NCBI GenBank assembly: GCA_025403435.1
Contig: CM046327.1
Location: forward strand, 16,112,218 to 16,176,217
Reading direction: 5' to 3'
Origin: Artocarpus heterophyllus
Taxonomy: Eukaryota > Streptophyta > Magnoliopsida > Rosales > Moraceae
Length of the DNA: 64,000 nt
The position numbers and the translations under genes are program-made. The notes under the pieces were generated by a model that had not been told where the DNA came from, did no database searches, and worked only from the letters and a program-made list of their open reading frames with translations. Position 1 is the stretch's first letter; each line of letters opens with the position of its first letter. This document shows, in pieces, positions 22,601 through 35,800 of this stretch.

Positions 22601-23528
22601 AGTGCTTTATTTGAAGGGGCATCGTGTTTTTGTTTCTTTATACATATACACAATCTCCATATCTTTTTTTGTTCTTTTCTCTATATTTTATTTTGTTTTT
22701 GAACGGAACTTCTCCATATCATTATTAGCAACTATAAAATAGTGACTTCCAAAAAAAAAAAAACCACAAAATAGTGATTAATGACAGCGTAAATGTTAAA
22801 AAAAAAAGAGGTTACTTTTAAATTTTGTCCTAAAAAAAAAGAGCATTTTAGTTTGCTTTCTACAACTCAAAATGATGTAAATTAAAGTCTCTCTAAGCTT
22901 ATAATAAATTTCAATTTTGGTACCTCTGACAATGAGGCAACAATGTTTTAACAATTTAATTATATGTGAGACAAGTGACTGCTCAATAATAAACTATATA
23001 GGAGGGTAAAGGTGATGGGAGTGTTGCAAGAGGTGACAACTAGAGCTAATGCAAAAAAGAATTTACAAATTGTCATTTTTTTTTCTTTAAAAGAATACAT
23101 TTGTAAGCTCAATTTTGTTTTTCCTTTCTTTTAAGATTATTTTCTAGAAATACCCTAAAAGTATGTACCCTTATTCAAAACAACCCCCGATCAATCGAAA
23201 ACTATTCAAAATGTTCCTTCTGTCCGGTTGTCTATAATCTTAATTGATTTATTGACATGACATGGTCTAAAAAATTAAAATTAATAAGTTCTAACTAAAT
23301 GTATAAAAAATAATCGAACATTAACAAAATAATAAAAAATACCTCAAACCAATTTCAATCATTGATCTAACACGATCTTAGAAGAATTCAAACGGTACGA
23401 ATATTGATCCAGAATCAACCCCTACATACCAAATCAACCAGTGCTTTATCCTGCTAGCCAAAGCCAAAACTATCACAATGAAGACTTCCACTGATATAAT
23501 AATGATTTGGACTTAGGAGCTTACTTAG

Positions 23529-23641
23529 AATGTGTTTGTTTTGGTTTTCAAATCACGGTTCGAATTATTTTGCTACAGTATTTTCTCTCACAAAAATTTA
23601 AATCATTCAAATACTCTACTCAAATACTCGTACCAAACGCA
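23529..23641. mobile_element. MITE copy, GGGCC-GTTTGG family (diverged)
   Basis: Contains the family interior TTGCTACAGTATTTTCTCTCA and the right-end stretch ACTCAAATACTCG followed by ACCAAACGC. The termini have decayed. Confidence 0.6.
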
Positions 23642-25746
23642 CAATTAATGAACAACTTTCTCTCCACTCCAACACGAATTTCTGCAGTAAAAACATATTT
23701 TCCTACTTCCATAACGTACCGTACAACCTTTTGCTTATTATGTGAGTGCTAATACTAGATACACTACTACATCTATAAATTTTTTGGGATACATAAAATC
23801 TCTTCTTAACATCATGGACAAAGAATAACAACAATTAACTTTATTATCTCAAATAGATATATCCTTCTACATCAACTTTTATGACTTATATCTCCCATAT
23901 TATTCGCTCTAAATGACTTCCACATTGTAGAATTCCAAATCATTCCTCATACATAAAAAAAAGTTGTACAAATATTTGACTATGCTTCACAATATGTGAT
24001 TATGAAGCTTTTAAATTAGGACAAAAAAGCACCCCCAATATCTTTTTTTTTTTTAAAGGACCTTCGTATCTTCATTTCAAGCATAAATAAATCCAACTTT
24101 TTACAAAAGAACCTAGTGCAAAGGGAAATCCAACCAACAATTGCGGGTCACCTATGCTCTACAGCAAAGCAGTTAGCATTAAAAAATTGCAAAACAACTG
24201 CACCAATTCCAGAAACAAAATTTCAAATAAAGCTGAAATATTCTACATCAGGTGCGGCCAGCCCAAACCTCTAGATTATATCCACAACCTATTTACTTAT
24301 TTACTTGTCTTAGTCTTGTTAAAATGCTCTTTATTCTTTTCCTCAAAAAAGGGGTATGTGCTGGTGCGTGTTACACTTAGTATTCTAAAGATTAAATAAT
24401 GTTACTGTTTTTGAGATATTGATCAATAAAAATTTATTATTTATGTCATATATCAAATTTGTCCTTTTTATATTTATTTGTGATGAATGTATGATAAGTA
24501 AATTAAAGTCCAAAACTAGCGTTTTACATCTTTAAGATCGTGTATATAATGGACTTTTATTTACTTAACATCAAAAACAATAATTTGTGGTTTTCTCTTG
24601 TGGTTGGAAAGAGAGATGTTACCAAAAGGATAATCGAATGATGTGTGCACACTCACAATCCGATTATGGAAAAAAGAATAACAAAAAAGACCAATTGATT
24701 GAAGCTCTTTTAGATACATTTTTCTACTAGTAATTCTGTCAAATACTTTTTTATTAGAAGCGCAATTACTATTGCTAAGGTACAAAGATCTTTAAATAAT
24801 TTAAGATATATAACACGTCCAACTCATTTTACCAGAAAAGCTTTTATTAAAAATTTTACTATGTACTTGTTTTCCAACAGCGCGTCGGGAGTGCCCCATC
24901 ATAGGGTAGATGACTAAAGATGGTTGGCGTGTAAGGCTAAAAATTGATGTTAATGTGGGTTCAATAGATGTTAATGTAGGCCGGGTTTTAGCATAACGCA
25001 ATAATGACCGATATTTTTAGGTTCTAAATTTGTTTTGATAAATCATGTTCTTCAGCTTTGTTTACACCAATTGACCCCTTTGCTAATTATAAATCATTGC
25101 CTACAGATTTGCTGGTTTTTCCCTAATACCCAATATGATACCACATTTTGAAATGCTCAGCTCCAATATTACTACGACTTCTTCTTTTTCAACTCATTAT
25201 CAACCTGGATTATGGCCAGATCTAAGAAGGAAAGAGAATGACGTAGATGGTGGTATGGACATATGAAATTTCAAGGAGGCTGAGTTCGGAAAAATCAATA
25301 TCAACATAAATCACTCGCGTTCAAAAAATACAGTTCGTCCATAAAAATACACAAAACGATTGTACATGCACCACATTGTCTTACATTTATGTAGAAAACT
25401 ATTAACATCAGTTTCAGACTTGTGTTGCTTGCCCTCATTTTCATCGGAAGAGTCGCATGTGGGATGGGTTTTTGGAAGCATGGATTTTATTTATATATTT
25501 TTGCTCTGAAAAGAAGAAGCAGAGGATGTATTTTGCTAATCAAGCAGGGGAAACACTGTATTTATACATTAATATTGTATTCTTAAATAGTGAAAAAATT
25601 TACCGACGATGTCATCGACAGCCGAAAAATATTGTATTAACTTGTAAATACTATATTTTGAGGTAAATACAAAAAGTTATTGACAACCTTATCAGACCCG
25701 AAAAATACCATATTATGTAAATATTGTCTTTTTATATAAATACTAA
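23642..25746. other. AT-rich intergenic DNA
   Basis: Scattered open frames of 60-80 codons show no domain, signal or splice context. No element boundaries recognised. Confidence 0.4.
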
Positions 25747-25925
25747 GGGGGTGTTTGGCAGTGGTGGGAACCACTCAGTTCCCACCACAATATCAGTTAT
25801 GAACAGTGTAAAGCTCTCACGTGTTACAGTAACAATAACAAAAATATGCTACAGTGTAAAACTCTCACATGCTACAGTAAAAGTGGTTCTCACCACTGGT
25901 TCCCACCACCTTTTCAAACATTCTA
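25747..25925. mobile_element. MITE, about 179 bp
   Basis: Left GTGTTTGGCAGTGGTGGGAA and right TTCCCACCACCTTTTCAAAC form inverted repeats. The interior holds two copies of a module with AAAGCTCTCACGTG/AAACTCTCACATG and CTACAGTAA, matching motifs in other MITEs of the window. Confidence 0.7.
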
Positions 25926-27381
25926 AAAAATTTGCTAGTGACTTTGCTGAACTATCAACGCCGAAAAATATAATATTTACATATATAAAATATATTTATG
26001 TATAAATAATAAAATATACTAGGGACTTTATCGGATCATCAACAACTAAGAAATATAATATTTACTTGTAAATACTATATTTATATGTAAATACAAAAAT
26101 TTACTAATAGTTTTGTTAAACATCACTAGCATTGACGATGACATCGAAGATTGAAATATACAATATTTATAAATAAATATAAAATTTACCAAAAATTTCG
26201 TTAGACCACTTATCGTTAAAAAATATAATATTTACATAAAATAAAATAAAATAAAATTACAGTATTTTTATGTAAATATAAAAATTCACTTTTCATATTA
26301 ATTTATGGTGAGAAAGAAATTTGAAACCTTGGAAAACGTAAAAAATAAGCTCCGGTGAATACAAAGTGACAAAACAAATTAGAAAACGACAGAAACAGCA
26401 AACGTCATTGCCTGTGATTTTTACAAACGCGAAGCTAGCAATAATGGCTTCATAGAATGCTACACTATGATCACAAGAACTCAAAGATCTAATTATTTTC
26501 CATGGCTTTTTGTATAACAAAAAATTCTTCTTCTATATAACACGTAAATATTAAAAAAAAAGCTAATATGGTAACAATCTTTGCGAAGCGTTCGAATCTC
26601 TGCTTTGGCGACTCTGGCAACGTCCGCACGAGAGAGATTCGCGATTCCGGCGTCCACGAAAGTCGTCGTGATTAGAGGAGAATCGAAAAACGAAGATCGC
26701 TGGACGATCTTCAAAGGCAGACCCTTGCCATGGCGGAACGAAGGTCGGAGAAACACCTAATTGGAAAAACCAGAGGAAAAGGAAAGAGAGAGAAGTCGCG
26801 GAAAGCAATTACAGTTTCGGCGGGAAGAAATCACAGCTCCGACCATTGTGACGGCTCCAACTTGGCGGCCATGGCGTAGACATCGACGTCAATGTCTAGT
26901 TGGGGTGAACTTCTGCCATAGCATGATCTGTCATGCATGAAAGAGAGGAGAGAGAGAAAATAGGGAAGAGAGAGACGATGGGGGAGAGAATAATTTGGAA
27001 AATAGATCTCAGGTTCAATAGGTGTTTTAGAAATAAGGGTGTTTTGGGGTTTTGCTATCTCAAAAATCTAGTTTGTTTAAATTACTATTTTTTATACATT
27101 TTGAAAACAACTGATATTATTTACCGATGAACTACAAAAATTTGCTATTTGCCACAATTTCTCAATCTTTTTCCCTTGTAGATACGAAGACAAATTGACA
27201 TCAAATATGAACTTTAAAACTGCATCTTACCGGTGCGTGTGCCCATGTTTATCTTTGTGCACTGCATCATCATACACTGTTTCTTCTAATCTTAGCCGTC
27301 CAAACAATCACTATTGTAGTGTATAGTGCACTATCACGTACTTCCCCTAAAACAAGAGTTGTACTGGTAACATTTTGTGTG
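25926..27381. other. Intergenic DNA with a GC-richer, transposon-like block
   Basis: 26560-26930 is GC-rich and is followed by a GA-rich tract (26940-26995) and AATAAGGGTGTTTTGG. The layout matches 10600-11110. Minus-strand open frames here are low-complexity and lack a recognisable protein. Confidence 0.35.
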
Positions 27382-27480
27382 AATGTATTTGGTAACATTA
27401 GTTCAAAAGTAGCGTACGAGATATTTATACTGTAGCAATTTAAACTATTGATTTAAATCAATATTGCTAAATACACTATA
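27382..27480. mobile_element. Small MITE-like inverted repeat
   Basis: AATGTATTTGGTAACATTAG pairs imperfectly with ATATTGCTAAATACACT, enclosing TACTGTAGCAATTTAAAC typical of the small elements here. Confidence 0.5.
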
Positions 27481-27567
27481 AAGCTTCCTTTTTAGATTTG
27501 GATAGACTAACAAGATTGAATACTCTTAAGAAGCAATGGACTAAAGGGCCATTATTCTTGGGCTTTT

Positions 27568-28305
27568 TAGGGGCCGTTTTTGGCATTACTCTGGCGCGTT
27601 GTGGCTTTTGTTGTATTGTGCTTTTGTTATACGGCGCTATGGACTAGAAGCACCTAGGCGTCTAATAATTTTTTTCCATGCTATTGTGAGAATCAGAAGT
27701 AAAATTGTAGATGTTTAATAAATAATGTATAAAATTATTGTAGAGATATATAATAACAAAAAAACACATATTTTACAATGCATATTTATAATTTTAATTT
27801 TTCACTAATTTTAATTTTAATGTTAACATACCTAATGTTTGTACATTAAAATACTAAAAATGTAATTTTATTTTTATTATTTAATATATTTTCAAAAAAA
27901 TAAATTACTTTCGTGAAACGAGATAAATTATATGTACGAGTAGAATAAAAAATTGAAAGTACATTGTTTTTTATCTCATGCCGGTATCAAACTTAAAACA
28001 AAATTTATTTCAATTAAATTAAAAAATCATTCTAATTTATTTTTTAAATGTTATTTTATGTACTTAAATTTGTTGTGGAAAAAAATAGGTAGCCTGAAAA
28101 TTATGTATTATTATTAAAGTTTGTTTAGTAATTTTAAATTATAAAAGCAAAAGTTACTGTAAAAAAGCAACCCTTAGTCTGCTTTTCAATTTTTTTTGCT
28201 GGGCAGCAGTTTTTATTAACAACTTTTACTAAACACCCTAAACTATTATAGGCAGTTATAGAAGCTAAAAATAGCTTCCAAAAGCAATGCTAAATAGGCC
28301 CTTAG
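27568..28305. mobile_element. Non-autonomous TIR element, about 738 bp
   Basis: Left end TAGGGGCCGTTTTTGGCATT and right end AATGCTAAATAGGCCCTTAG form imperfect inverted termini. The AT-rich interior has no transposase frame. Terminal sequence suggests a hAT-like or Mutator-like origin; no clean TSD was resolved. Confidence 0.6.
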
Positions 28306-29115
28306 ACATAAGACAAAATTTAAGTAACAAAAATGAATATAATAAGCTTTTTTAAAGAGTGACAAAAATTAATATTATTGAAATAATTTTCACGGTGTTA
28401 TACGGTACTAAATGACACAATCATTATAGTAATTAGTATGTAAGTTTGTTATTCCTAAAATATTTTCAAAATTTTTTTAGGTTCAATTTATTATAGTAAT
28501 TTGGCTATGTGGTGTTACTTTTACTTCACAAACATGGACAGTGATCACAAAATGGTAATAAGTTTCGTTTTCTTGTTCGAGTTTCAATTCTCAGACAAAA
28601 TTTTGATTAATTTTTATTTCGTTAAAATATCATTTTTTTAATTGATATAATTTTACTGGCAACAAATCTTTTTTTCTAATATTATGCCACAACATTTGCC
28701 GGTTGATTTAGTTTTTTATTAGTCAACTCAAGGACCTTAAAGTACTAGAAATATTATTAGTCGAATCCTACAACTTCTTATTATCATTATTACCACTGCA
28801 GCTGTTTTTCAATTTGGATAAGTAATTTGTTATTCCGGTCAACTTTTAATTTTAATTTGTAAAATAATCTAAAGTACCTTAAAACATAAAAGCATTTTTA
28901 AAATTTTACAAATTTGAACTAAAGTTTTTGACATCAAAATATCTAAAATACCTGTTGAAATAATTTTTTTGTGTGCTTATGTTTTTGTTTTCTTCAATTT
29001 TTTTAAAAATTTTATGTTTTCTTCGTTTACAAAAAGATGATTTAACCATTTTAAATGTTAAAATAATTATAACAAATTATAGTTTGGTATGTTAAACCTA
29101 ATTTTAAGACATAAA
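28306..29115. other. AT-rich intergenic DNA
   Basis: No gene or clear element seen. Confidence 0.4.
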
Positions 29116-31628
29116 AGGTCCGTTTATTTCGATACTTGTGACACCCGTTATTCTCCTAAGGGTATTAAGGTAATTAGATTAATTACCTAGTATATATATA
29201 AAAAAAAAAACCAGAAAATCTCTCATAATTCGAAACTCTCTCTCTCTCTACTTTCTCTCTCTAAAAATTCTCTCTCTCTCTCCTCAAAGATCGTCTGAGA
29301 TTTCGGCATCCGTTTTCGACACCTCCCGCACCAATGGAAAGCTCTCGACGAGCTGAGTCCAACGAGGTGCCGCGCCGCCCAAAACGCCGCCGGAGGAGAC
29401 CACACGCGCCGCCCAAAGTGGCGGCAAAACCCATTTCTTTCCGACGAGATATCTTCTCCGTCCGACGTCCGATCGACGTGATTCTTGTTCCTACACGACC
29501 ACCGTGATGAGAGGAACAAAACCCACCCTTGGTGGCAGCTCAACAGCCGCCGGATTGCTCTGCCCGCCTATTGCCGCCGTGCACCGCCGCCCCCATGGTG
29601 GAACTCCGCCTTGCCGGAGGAGGTGACTGACACCACCCCTCCCAATGAGTTCAGAGGATCAAGGGGAGTAAAACCCCTCGATCAATTGCACGGAAGGAGC
29701 CGGTTTCACCGGAGAACGGCCAACGCCGCCGTCAACCGCCGCGGGAGTCTCCGTTTTGGCTCTTCCCAGCTACGTTTCTTCAAATTGGATGAGGGGAAAT
29801 GCTCATAGGAGGATGGGTAGCAAAAGCCCTCAGCCAATTTCAGGTTTCCATCGTCGGAGAATCAAGATCGGAGCTCATCCATTTCTACCGACGTTGTACT
29901 TCACGACCCGCTATGTTAGAGGCAGAATTGGGTGAAATTGACCCCGCCATTGGACTCAGAAGGGTCGATTTAGGGGGGGTAGGCCCGAGCTCAGCTGCCA
30001 ACGGACCCCGATTGACGCCGGTCAACGACGGTCAAAGTCGGTCAACGCCGGTCAACGGTGGTCAACGCCGGTCAACGGCCAGTCAAAGGCTAAATTGGAA
30101 TTTTGTGATCCGGACCTCCGATCGAAGATCCGAGACCGCCTCCTGACTCGTTTCGATGCTCTGGATGCAATGGTGACCTCCGTTTGAGCAAATTCCTCTC
30201 CGATGAAAATCATCCGGTACCGACTGCACGCGAATCGAGGTGATTCAAACAGCAGTATCAGAGTCTAGAATGACGTTTTCAAGAATGTATGATCTCCAGG
30301 AAGCATTCCTAGCCATTCATAGTCGCTCGAGGAGCACTACAGAGGATGCTTCGTAGATACAGCGAGATACAACTGGATCTGTTTTGCTTGGAGTTCAAGA
30401 TCAAGGGAGTATGGAGCTAACGTTAATTGATTCCAAGATTAAGAGACTGTTGATAAGCTTGAAAGGTAGGGATTCTATTACTCATCTTTTGTGAGGTTTT
30501 TATAGAATTAAAATTGATTGTTTTGCCGCAATATATATATATCTATGTTGAACTGATATTATATGTATATCACATATGAAACTATGACATGGACTCGTCT
30601 TGTATTGTACGGCGAGGAACATAATGAATTGACACATGTTATAAATTGAGAAGCATGGTTAGGAAAATTAACTCTATTAATAATGATTTAATATAGAGAA
30701 ATTGTGAGACATGAAAAGGGCGACGGTTACGTCCTTGGGCATGAATACCCTAAAAGGTAAAATAGGGGAAGGTGATGACGCTTCCTTGGGTTGAAAGTCC
30801 CAGAACACACTGTACAGGAATCGATTTGGTGAGGACTCGGGGCTTGATGTCCCCTCACCGGAACACCCTTGGAATGTTTATAGGGTGATCAAGTGCGCCC
30901 ATTTGGGTCTCGATGAGTTGAGTGATACTCAATTTAACATGGATACCTAGGAACAATGATGATTGGTAATATTTGTATAAATGTGTAATTATGACACTTG
31001 GTAATGATTAACTACGGTATCCATAAGATGTGATCATAATAAACCTCATAATCTGAAATATGATGTGACTTACTAACCATGCAGATTTTAATGTGGTAAT
31101 GATAAAAACCTAAAGGTGAGTAATAGCTTTCTCTACTGAGCATAGTGTTGCTCATTCCCTTATATTTTTATCTTTTCAGGACTCACTAAGTGTGAGGTGG
31201 CTACGAGAAATATAGTTGAGGAAGTGATGTAACTATATTACATTGGGACTGCTTCAATCGTTGAGAATGTTCTTCATGATAATGTAAGCATCAATTGTTA
31301 CTTTCTGTGACTGTATTACAATGTGTTGAGGGTTAAAATGATGATGACAACAGTTTATATTATTAAATTTAAGGTGCTACATTAAAACTGTGGTTTATTT
31401 ATCGTTTATATTTTTATTTTTGAGTTGAGAGTTTTCATTTAAGTCCCGGGTAAATTTTATTTTTAAGGTTTTACTTTTATTATTTATTTTTATTTTATCT
31501 CATTAAAAACTGTTAACCCCCATATAGGGGCGTTACAATACTCGAATCACAGTTTAAATTATTTTGCTACAATATTTTTTTTCATAAAAATTTAAATCTT
31601 TATTTAAATATTTAAACTAAAGAAGGCC
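29116..31628. mobile_element. MITE of the GGGCC-GTTTGG family, split by a solo LTR
   Basis: AGGTCCGTTTATTTCGATACT (29116-29136, here read across) continues after the LTR at 31543 with CGAATCACAGTTTAAATT, then TTGCTACAATATTT and ends near AAGGCC (31628). Joined, the two halves align with the copies at 23529 and 53322. The LTR inserted into a pre-existing MITE. Confidence 0.75.
29137..31537 (+). repeat. Solo LTR (2401 bp) with TSD ATACT
   Basis: Starts TGTGACACCC and ends GGGGCGTTACA like the 3' LTR at 4208-6571, and is flanked by perfect 5-bp duplications ATACT (29132-29136, 31538-31542) with no internal region, so it arose by LTR-LTR recombination. The last 1139 bp are nearly identical to 5429-6571. 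The first 1.26 kb differ: a TATA-like tract (29191-29200), C/T-rich start (29230-29285), GC-rich sequence with chance open frames, and a GGTCAACG-rich short repeat (about 30014-30085). Confidence 0.95.
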
Positions 31629-32114
31629 GAAAATTTATACGAAAGTATAGTTTTTGAATTATGAGCCTGAAAGGAAATAAAAACAAAAAAATTTGGACAT
31701 TTTTTGCCACGAAATAATCACGCGGAGCTAACACGTCAACGCATCGTTTTCACTTTTCAAAAAGAGATGGGACCCCCTACATGTACGGTGAAGTAGATTT
31801 TCATTACTCTCTCACTTTGGTCGCTTCTCCGATCCAATGGGCAAAGGAATTACAAAGCAATGATTTGTCGTTTGCTTAAAATGGGATTTAGAAAGCTCAT
31901 GTTTATCTCTTAAACATGTGTCTTCTATCATTAAAAACGTCATGTATTTATTTTTATTTTGACCGTACACCATGTTCTGTCGTCAAAGTACGGTACTCTA
32001 CGTCTCTTTGCAGCTCTTATTGTATTTAGAACTAGTTTTGTTGCTCTGGTTTTGCTGGGAAAGAGAAAGAAGAAGGAGGAGAAAAAGAAAGAAAGAAAGA
32101 ATTAAGACTTGCCC
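31629..32114 (+). promoter_or_regulatory. Promoter and 5' leader of the LRR-WD40 gene
   Basis: The roughly 490 bp between the MITE/solo LTR and the ATG contain ACACGTCAACGC (about 31731) and CTACGTCTC (about 31998), ACGT cores of the bZIP/HY5 type, and a GA-rich leader (GAAAGAAAGAAAGAA) just before the start codon. No clear TATA box was found. Confidence 0.5.
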
Positions 32115-32839
32115 ATGAATTTCCTCAGCTTAGAAGCTCGGTATGTTTGTGCATCACTCTTCACTTTTGGCTTTTCTTTTTACTTGTTATTTTATTTTAT
32201 TTTATTCTCTTTTTTTTGTGTCAAAAGAATACCCTTTTACTCGATGGTTTGGAAGATTTATACTTTGAGGTGTTATTTCAGAGAAGTATATAGTGTTAGA
32301 ATATATATAGTGGAGTGATTGGAGTTTTGATGAAACTATTGGGTTTTCATAAGTGGGAAAATTTTAAGAGAATTCTCTCTCTTTTTGTGGTGTCTTATGA
32401 TGAATTAGGATCACTTTTTCTTGGTTTACACTCGTAAAAAAGAAAGTTTTGCTTGCTTTTTTTTTTTTTCATACAAAATACTCGTCTTTCTTTCTTCCCC
32501 TCGCTTCTTTTTCATTTTTGGCTTCTCCCCTTTTCTGGGTTTTCATTTGTTTTGGATTTAAGAGTGCATTTCTAAGCTTTTATGGAACCATATTCTGGCA
32601 TTTGCAGCATGAACTTTGAAAGAGATAAAGGACATGTATTCACTGGATGAATTACAGAATAATGGCTCTTAATGAGATTTTGAACTGTTCCCAAGATTCA
32701 AGAATGGGGTTTTATTTCGAGTGAAGTTGATTTTTCTTTTTTAAGAATGTTTTCGGTGTCTTGAGGCATGTTGTACTTCTGTTTTTAGAATCACAAAGTT
32801 CTTATTTCTTTGCTTTTGTACTTTTGTCTTCTTCAATAT

Positions 32840-32871
<32 letters not shown>

Positions 32872-35800
32872 TATACTTGTTGATTCCTCTTCTTTTTATC
32901 TTTTTTCTGTACTAGGTATCTTAGTTCCTGCAGGAAGCACGCGGTGCTACCTAATTCAGCCGTACAATCATGGTTTTCTAAGGTGTTTCATAAGTTGAAA
33001 TTCATTCTCATGGAATTTTAATGTACTGCTATTCAATTTTGACCGGCAAAATCAAAACAAATTTTCACTTTAGTTTTTTTTTTTTTTCATACAATGAATA
33101 ATATAAAAAAAAAAACTACCTTCTTTCTCTTTCATAACTGTTCAGGTCAAAATAGATGGACCACGAAGTGAGAAATTTAGTGTGGCTGTTTCACTGGACC
33201 AGCTAAAGGATGATGATATTTCCCCACTAGTTGACGTGCTAATGGACAGAGAGAGCTCTGAGATTGAAGCAGTTGATGTAATTCATGAATCACATTGCGT
33301 CTTGAGCGACGAATGCCTTATGGCTTTTACACGTTCAATAAATTTAAAGCTCCGAGTTCTTGATCTCCATGAGATCTCATTGAGGAAGGAGCTTTTGCGG
33401 TTCGTGTTAGAAAACTCAAGATGCATTATTGTAGTGTCTTCTATATGTATCTGTTATTCTCTGTTGTACATGAAGTGAACATGTTTATTATGTTTAAGGA
33501 AATTGTTCAACTTAAATAAATATATATATATATATATATGTTTGTATAAATGTGTGTGTGTATAACTTCTTGCCTGATTTACTTTGCCTTAGTGATCTAT
33601 GCAAGGGTGGCTTGGCTTGCCAAGTCCTTAACTTAAGGTCTAATCACATCCAAAAGCTCAACATGGCTGGAAGATTTATGAGGCTACACACACTCAATCT
33701 GGACTTTTGCACTTCACTCACTAGTTTGCAGCAAGACTGCTTCTCTTGCATGCCGAGTTTGTTGCGTCTCTCGATGTGTGAGACAAGAATCACCAATCTG
33801 TGGACTACTTCTGCCGCATTGTTGAAGCTCCCTTCGTTGAAGGAACTGCGTTTCCAGAATTGCTTGTGCTGCAAGGACACTGGCCCGTGCCAATCATATC
33901 GAGACAGAACAAATTTGGGAATAAATCTATGGGAACTATCCTCTGCTCTGCCTGATCTGGATGGAAGGGAAAAATTGCAAAATGAGGTAAAATTAGTAAG
34001 TGAGATTTGGTATAATTTTACATTGAGAAAAACTTTGACATAAAGTTTTACATGTTTTTGGAAAATTGTAGATTCAAGAAAAAGATGAATTTTTTGTGAA
34101 TGTGGCATTAAGGAAGTATATTTCTCATCATCCTTCACCCATATGCTTTGAGAAACATTATAGGGAATACATGGTTTCTTCATTGCCTCTTTTAGAGGTC
34201 TTAGATAATTTGCCTGTTACGAAGATTGAAAGAATAACGGCCAAGACTATCTGTGGGACAAACTTTGAGTACTTACCTTACAAAAGACAGCAGAAAGAAA
34301 GTATTATCAGTATTTTGCATAAGCGAGAGACGGGAGCAAGCAAGACAGATTTCCGTAAAAAGTTGGGGACGAAAAATGCGTGCCCTTATCATGCTAATCC
34401 ACTGTCATTCTCACGGTCTCTTTGTGCCTCCAAGTTTGGGTCTTCTGAATGGCCGCTCTTGCATCCAGTTTGCAACTTTAGCAGAAAATTTAAAGAAGAA
34501 AGTAAAAAGCCCCGTCCAAGGCAATTCGAGTACCATCCATCAGACCCTAGTCTTATGGTTTTTGGAAGCCTCGGTGGTGAAGTCATTGTTATCAACCATG
34601 AAAATGGGAATACTGTTAGTTATATCCCATCTGTGGGAGCAATGAGTAGTGTTTTGGGGCTCTGTTGGCTTAAGAAGTATCCATCAAAGGTATGTTGAAT
34701 TAGTTGTTCTAGATTGAGATCTTACCAATTTTCACACTTTTTGTGTTTATATTCCCAAGGAAATTTACATGTTCTAGTACTAGAAGGAATCATATTCATG
34801 TCAAATCTTACCCTTCCGACAGAAATTTACCAAATTATCTAGTTTTCTAGTATAGGAATCATGTCTACCATATATTGGCCCTTGTTAAATGTGACAATGA
34901 GTCACTAATTATTTTTTTCATCTTTTTGAACAAGTAGCTTATTGCAGGTTCCTGCAATGGTTCCTTGAGACTGTTGGACATCAAGCATACACAACCGAAA
35001 GGCGCAGACTCCCATCTCAGCTCTGCTGATTTTGCTTTTGAAAGTTTCAAGCAGTTGACTTCTCTTCATGTCAATTCAACAGATGAGAAGCTGCTTGCTA
35101 GTGGCTACTCTAAGGACGTTGCTCTATATGACCTTGACAGCAGCAAGCGTTTACAATTGTTCACTAATATGCATCGTGAGCCCATCAACGTTGCCAAATT
35201 TGCATGCCATTCGCCTTTTGTGTTTGCTACCTCATCCTTTGATCATGATGTGAAGATGTGGGATTTGAGACAGAACCCATTGCAGCCTTGCTTTTCAGCT
35301 TCAAGCTCAAGAGGAAATGTCATGGTTTGCTTTTCTCCTGACGACCTCTATTTGCTAGTTTCAGCTATTGACAATGAGGTATGCCTAATTCATTAACAAG
35401 TACACAATCTTGTGTTTTTTTTAGTGAACAATTTTTTTTGAAAAGATTACGAATTATGTTGATGTTATCGATTAGATTGTATTGGTTAGGAAATTAAATT
35501 TAGAGTCCTAAATGTATCACTTGCAAATAATAAATAATTTGGGTACAGCACTGCAAATTACTTGAAATTTTACGCTTTGTTGCCCAGTTGGTCCCTAAAC
35601 TCTGCTAAAAGTCTGATTGTAGTTTCTAAACTTTAAAATTGTGCCAAAACTCTTTACAAAGGCAATTTGTTAAGACCTAAGGCCAATTAGCCTACCAAAT
35701 TCTAACAAAAAAGAGCATAAAAAACCAAGGGGTGTTGGTTGGAATGGTCAAGCCCGTGGTTTGCTCCCACAAGGTCTGGGGTTTGGACCTCCTCATGGGC

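Larger units (their letters stand above)
18496..23448 (+). repeat. Tandem segmental duplication, two copies of a 2-kb non-coding unit
   Basis: Unit 1 (18496-20549) and unit 2 (20550-23448) are collinear and similar through their length. Both start at TTTACAAGTCA and end at ACCAGTGCTTTA. Unit 2 is longer because of a hAT insertion (21601-22199), a MITE (22442-22600) and smaller indels, all absent from unit 1. I see no conserved protein frame in either unit. Similarity looks like high-eighties to about ninety percent by eye, not computed. Confidence 0.85.

Noticed and set aside
26493..26808. Overlapping minus-strand open frames in the GC-rich block
   Set aside because: Two frames open over the same DNA, no homology recognised, block looks transposon-derived.
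29223..30146. Three open frames of 106-115 codons in the solo LTR
   Set aside because: They lie in a GC-rich LTR module with short repeats; no domain, and the LTR is non-coding by structure.
35726..35800. A functional tRNA gene in intron 6
   Set aside because: A and B box motifs are present, but no cloverleaf or anticodon arm is evident, and a poly(A) tail with target duplication shows a SINE.
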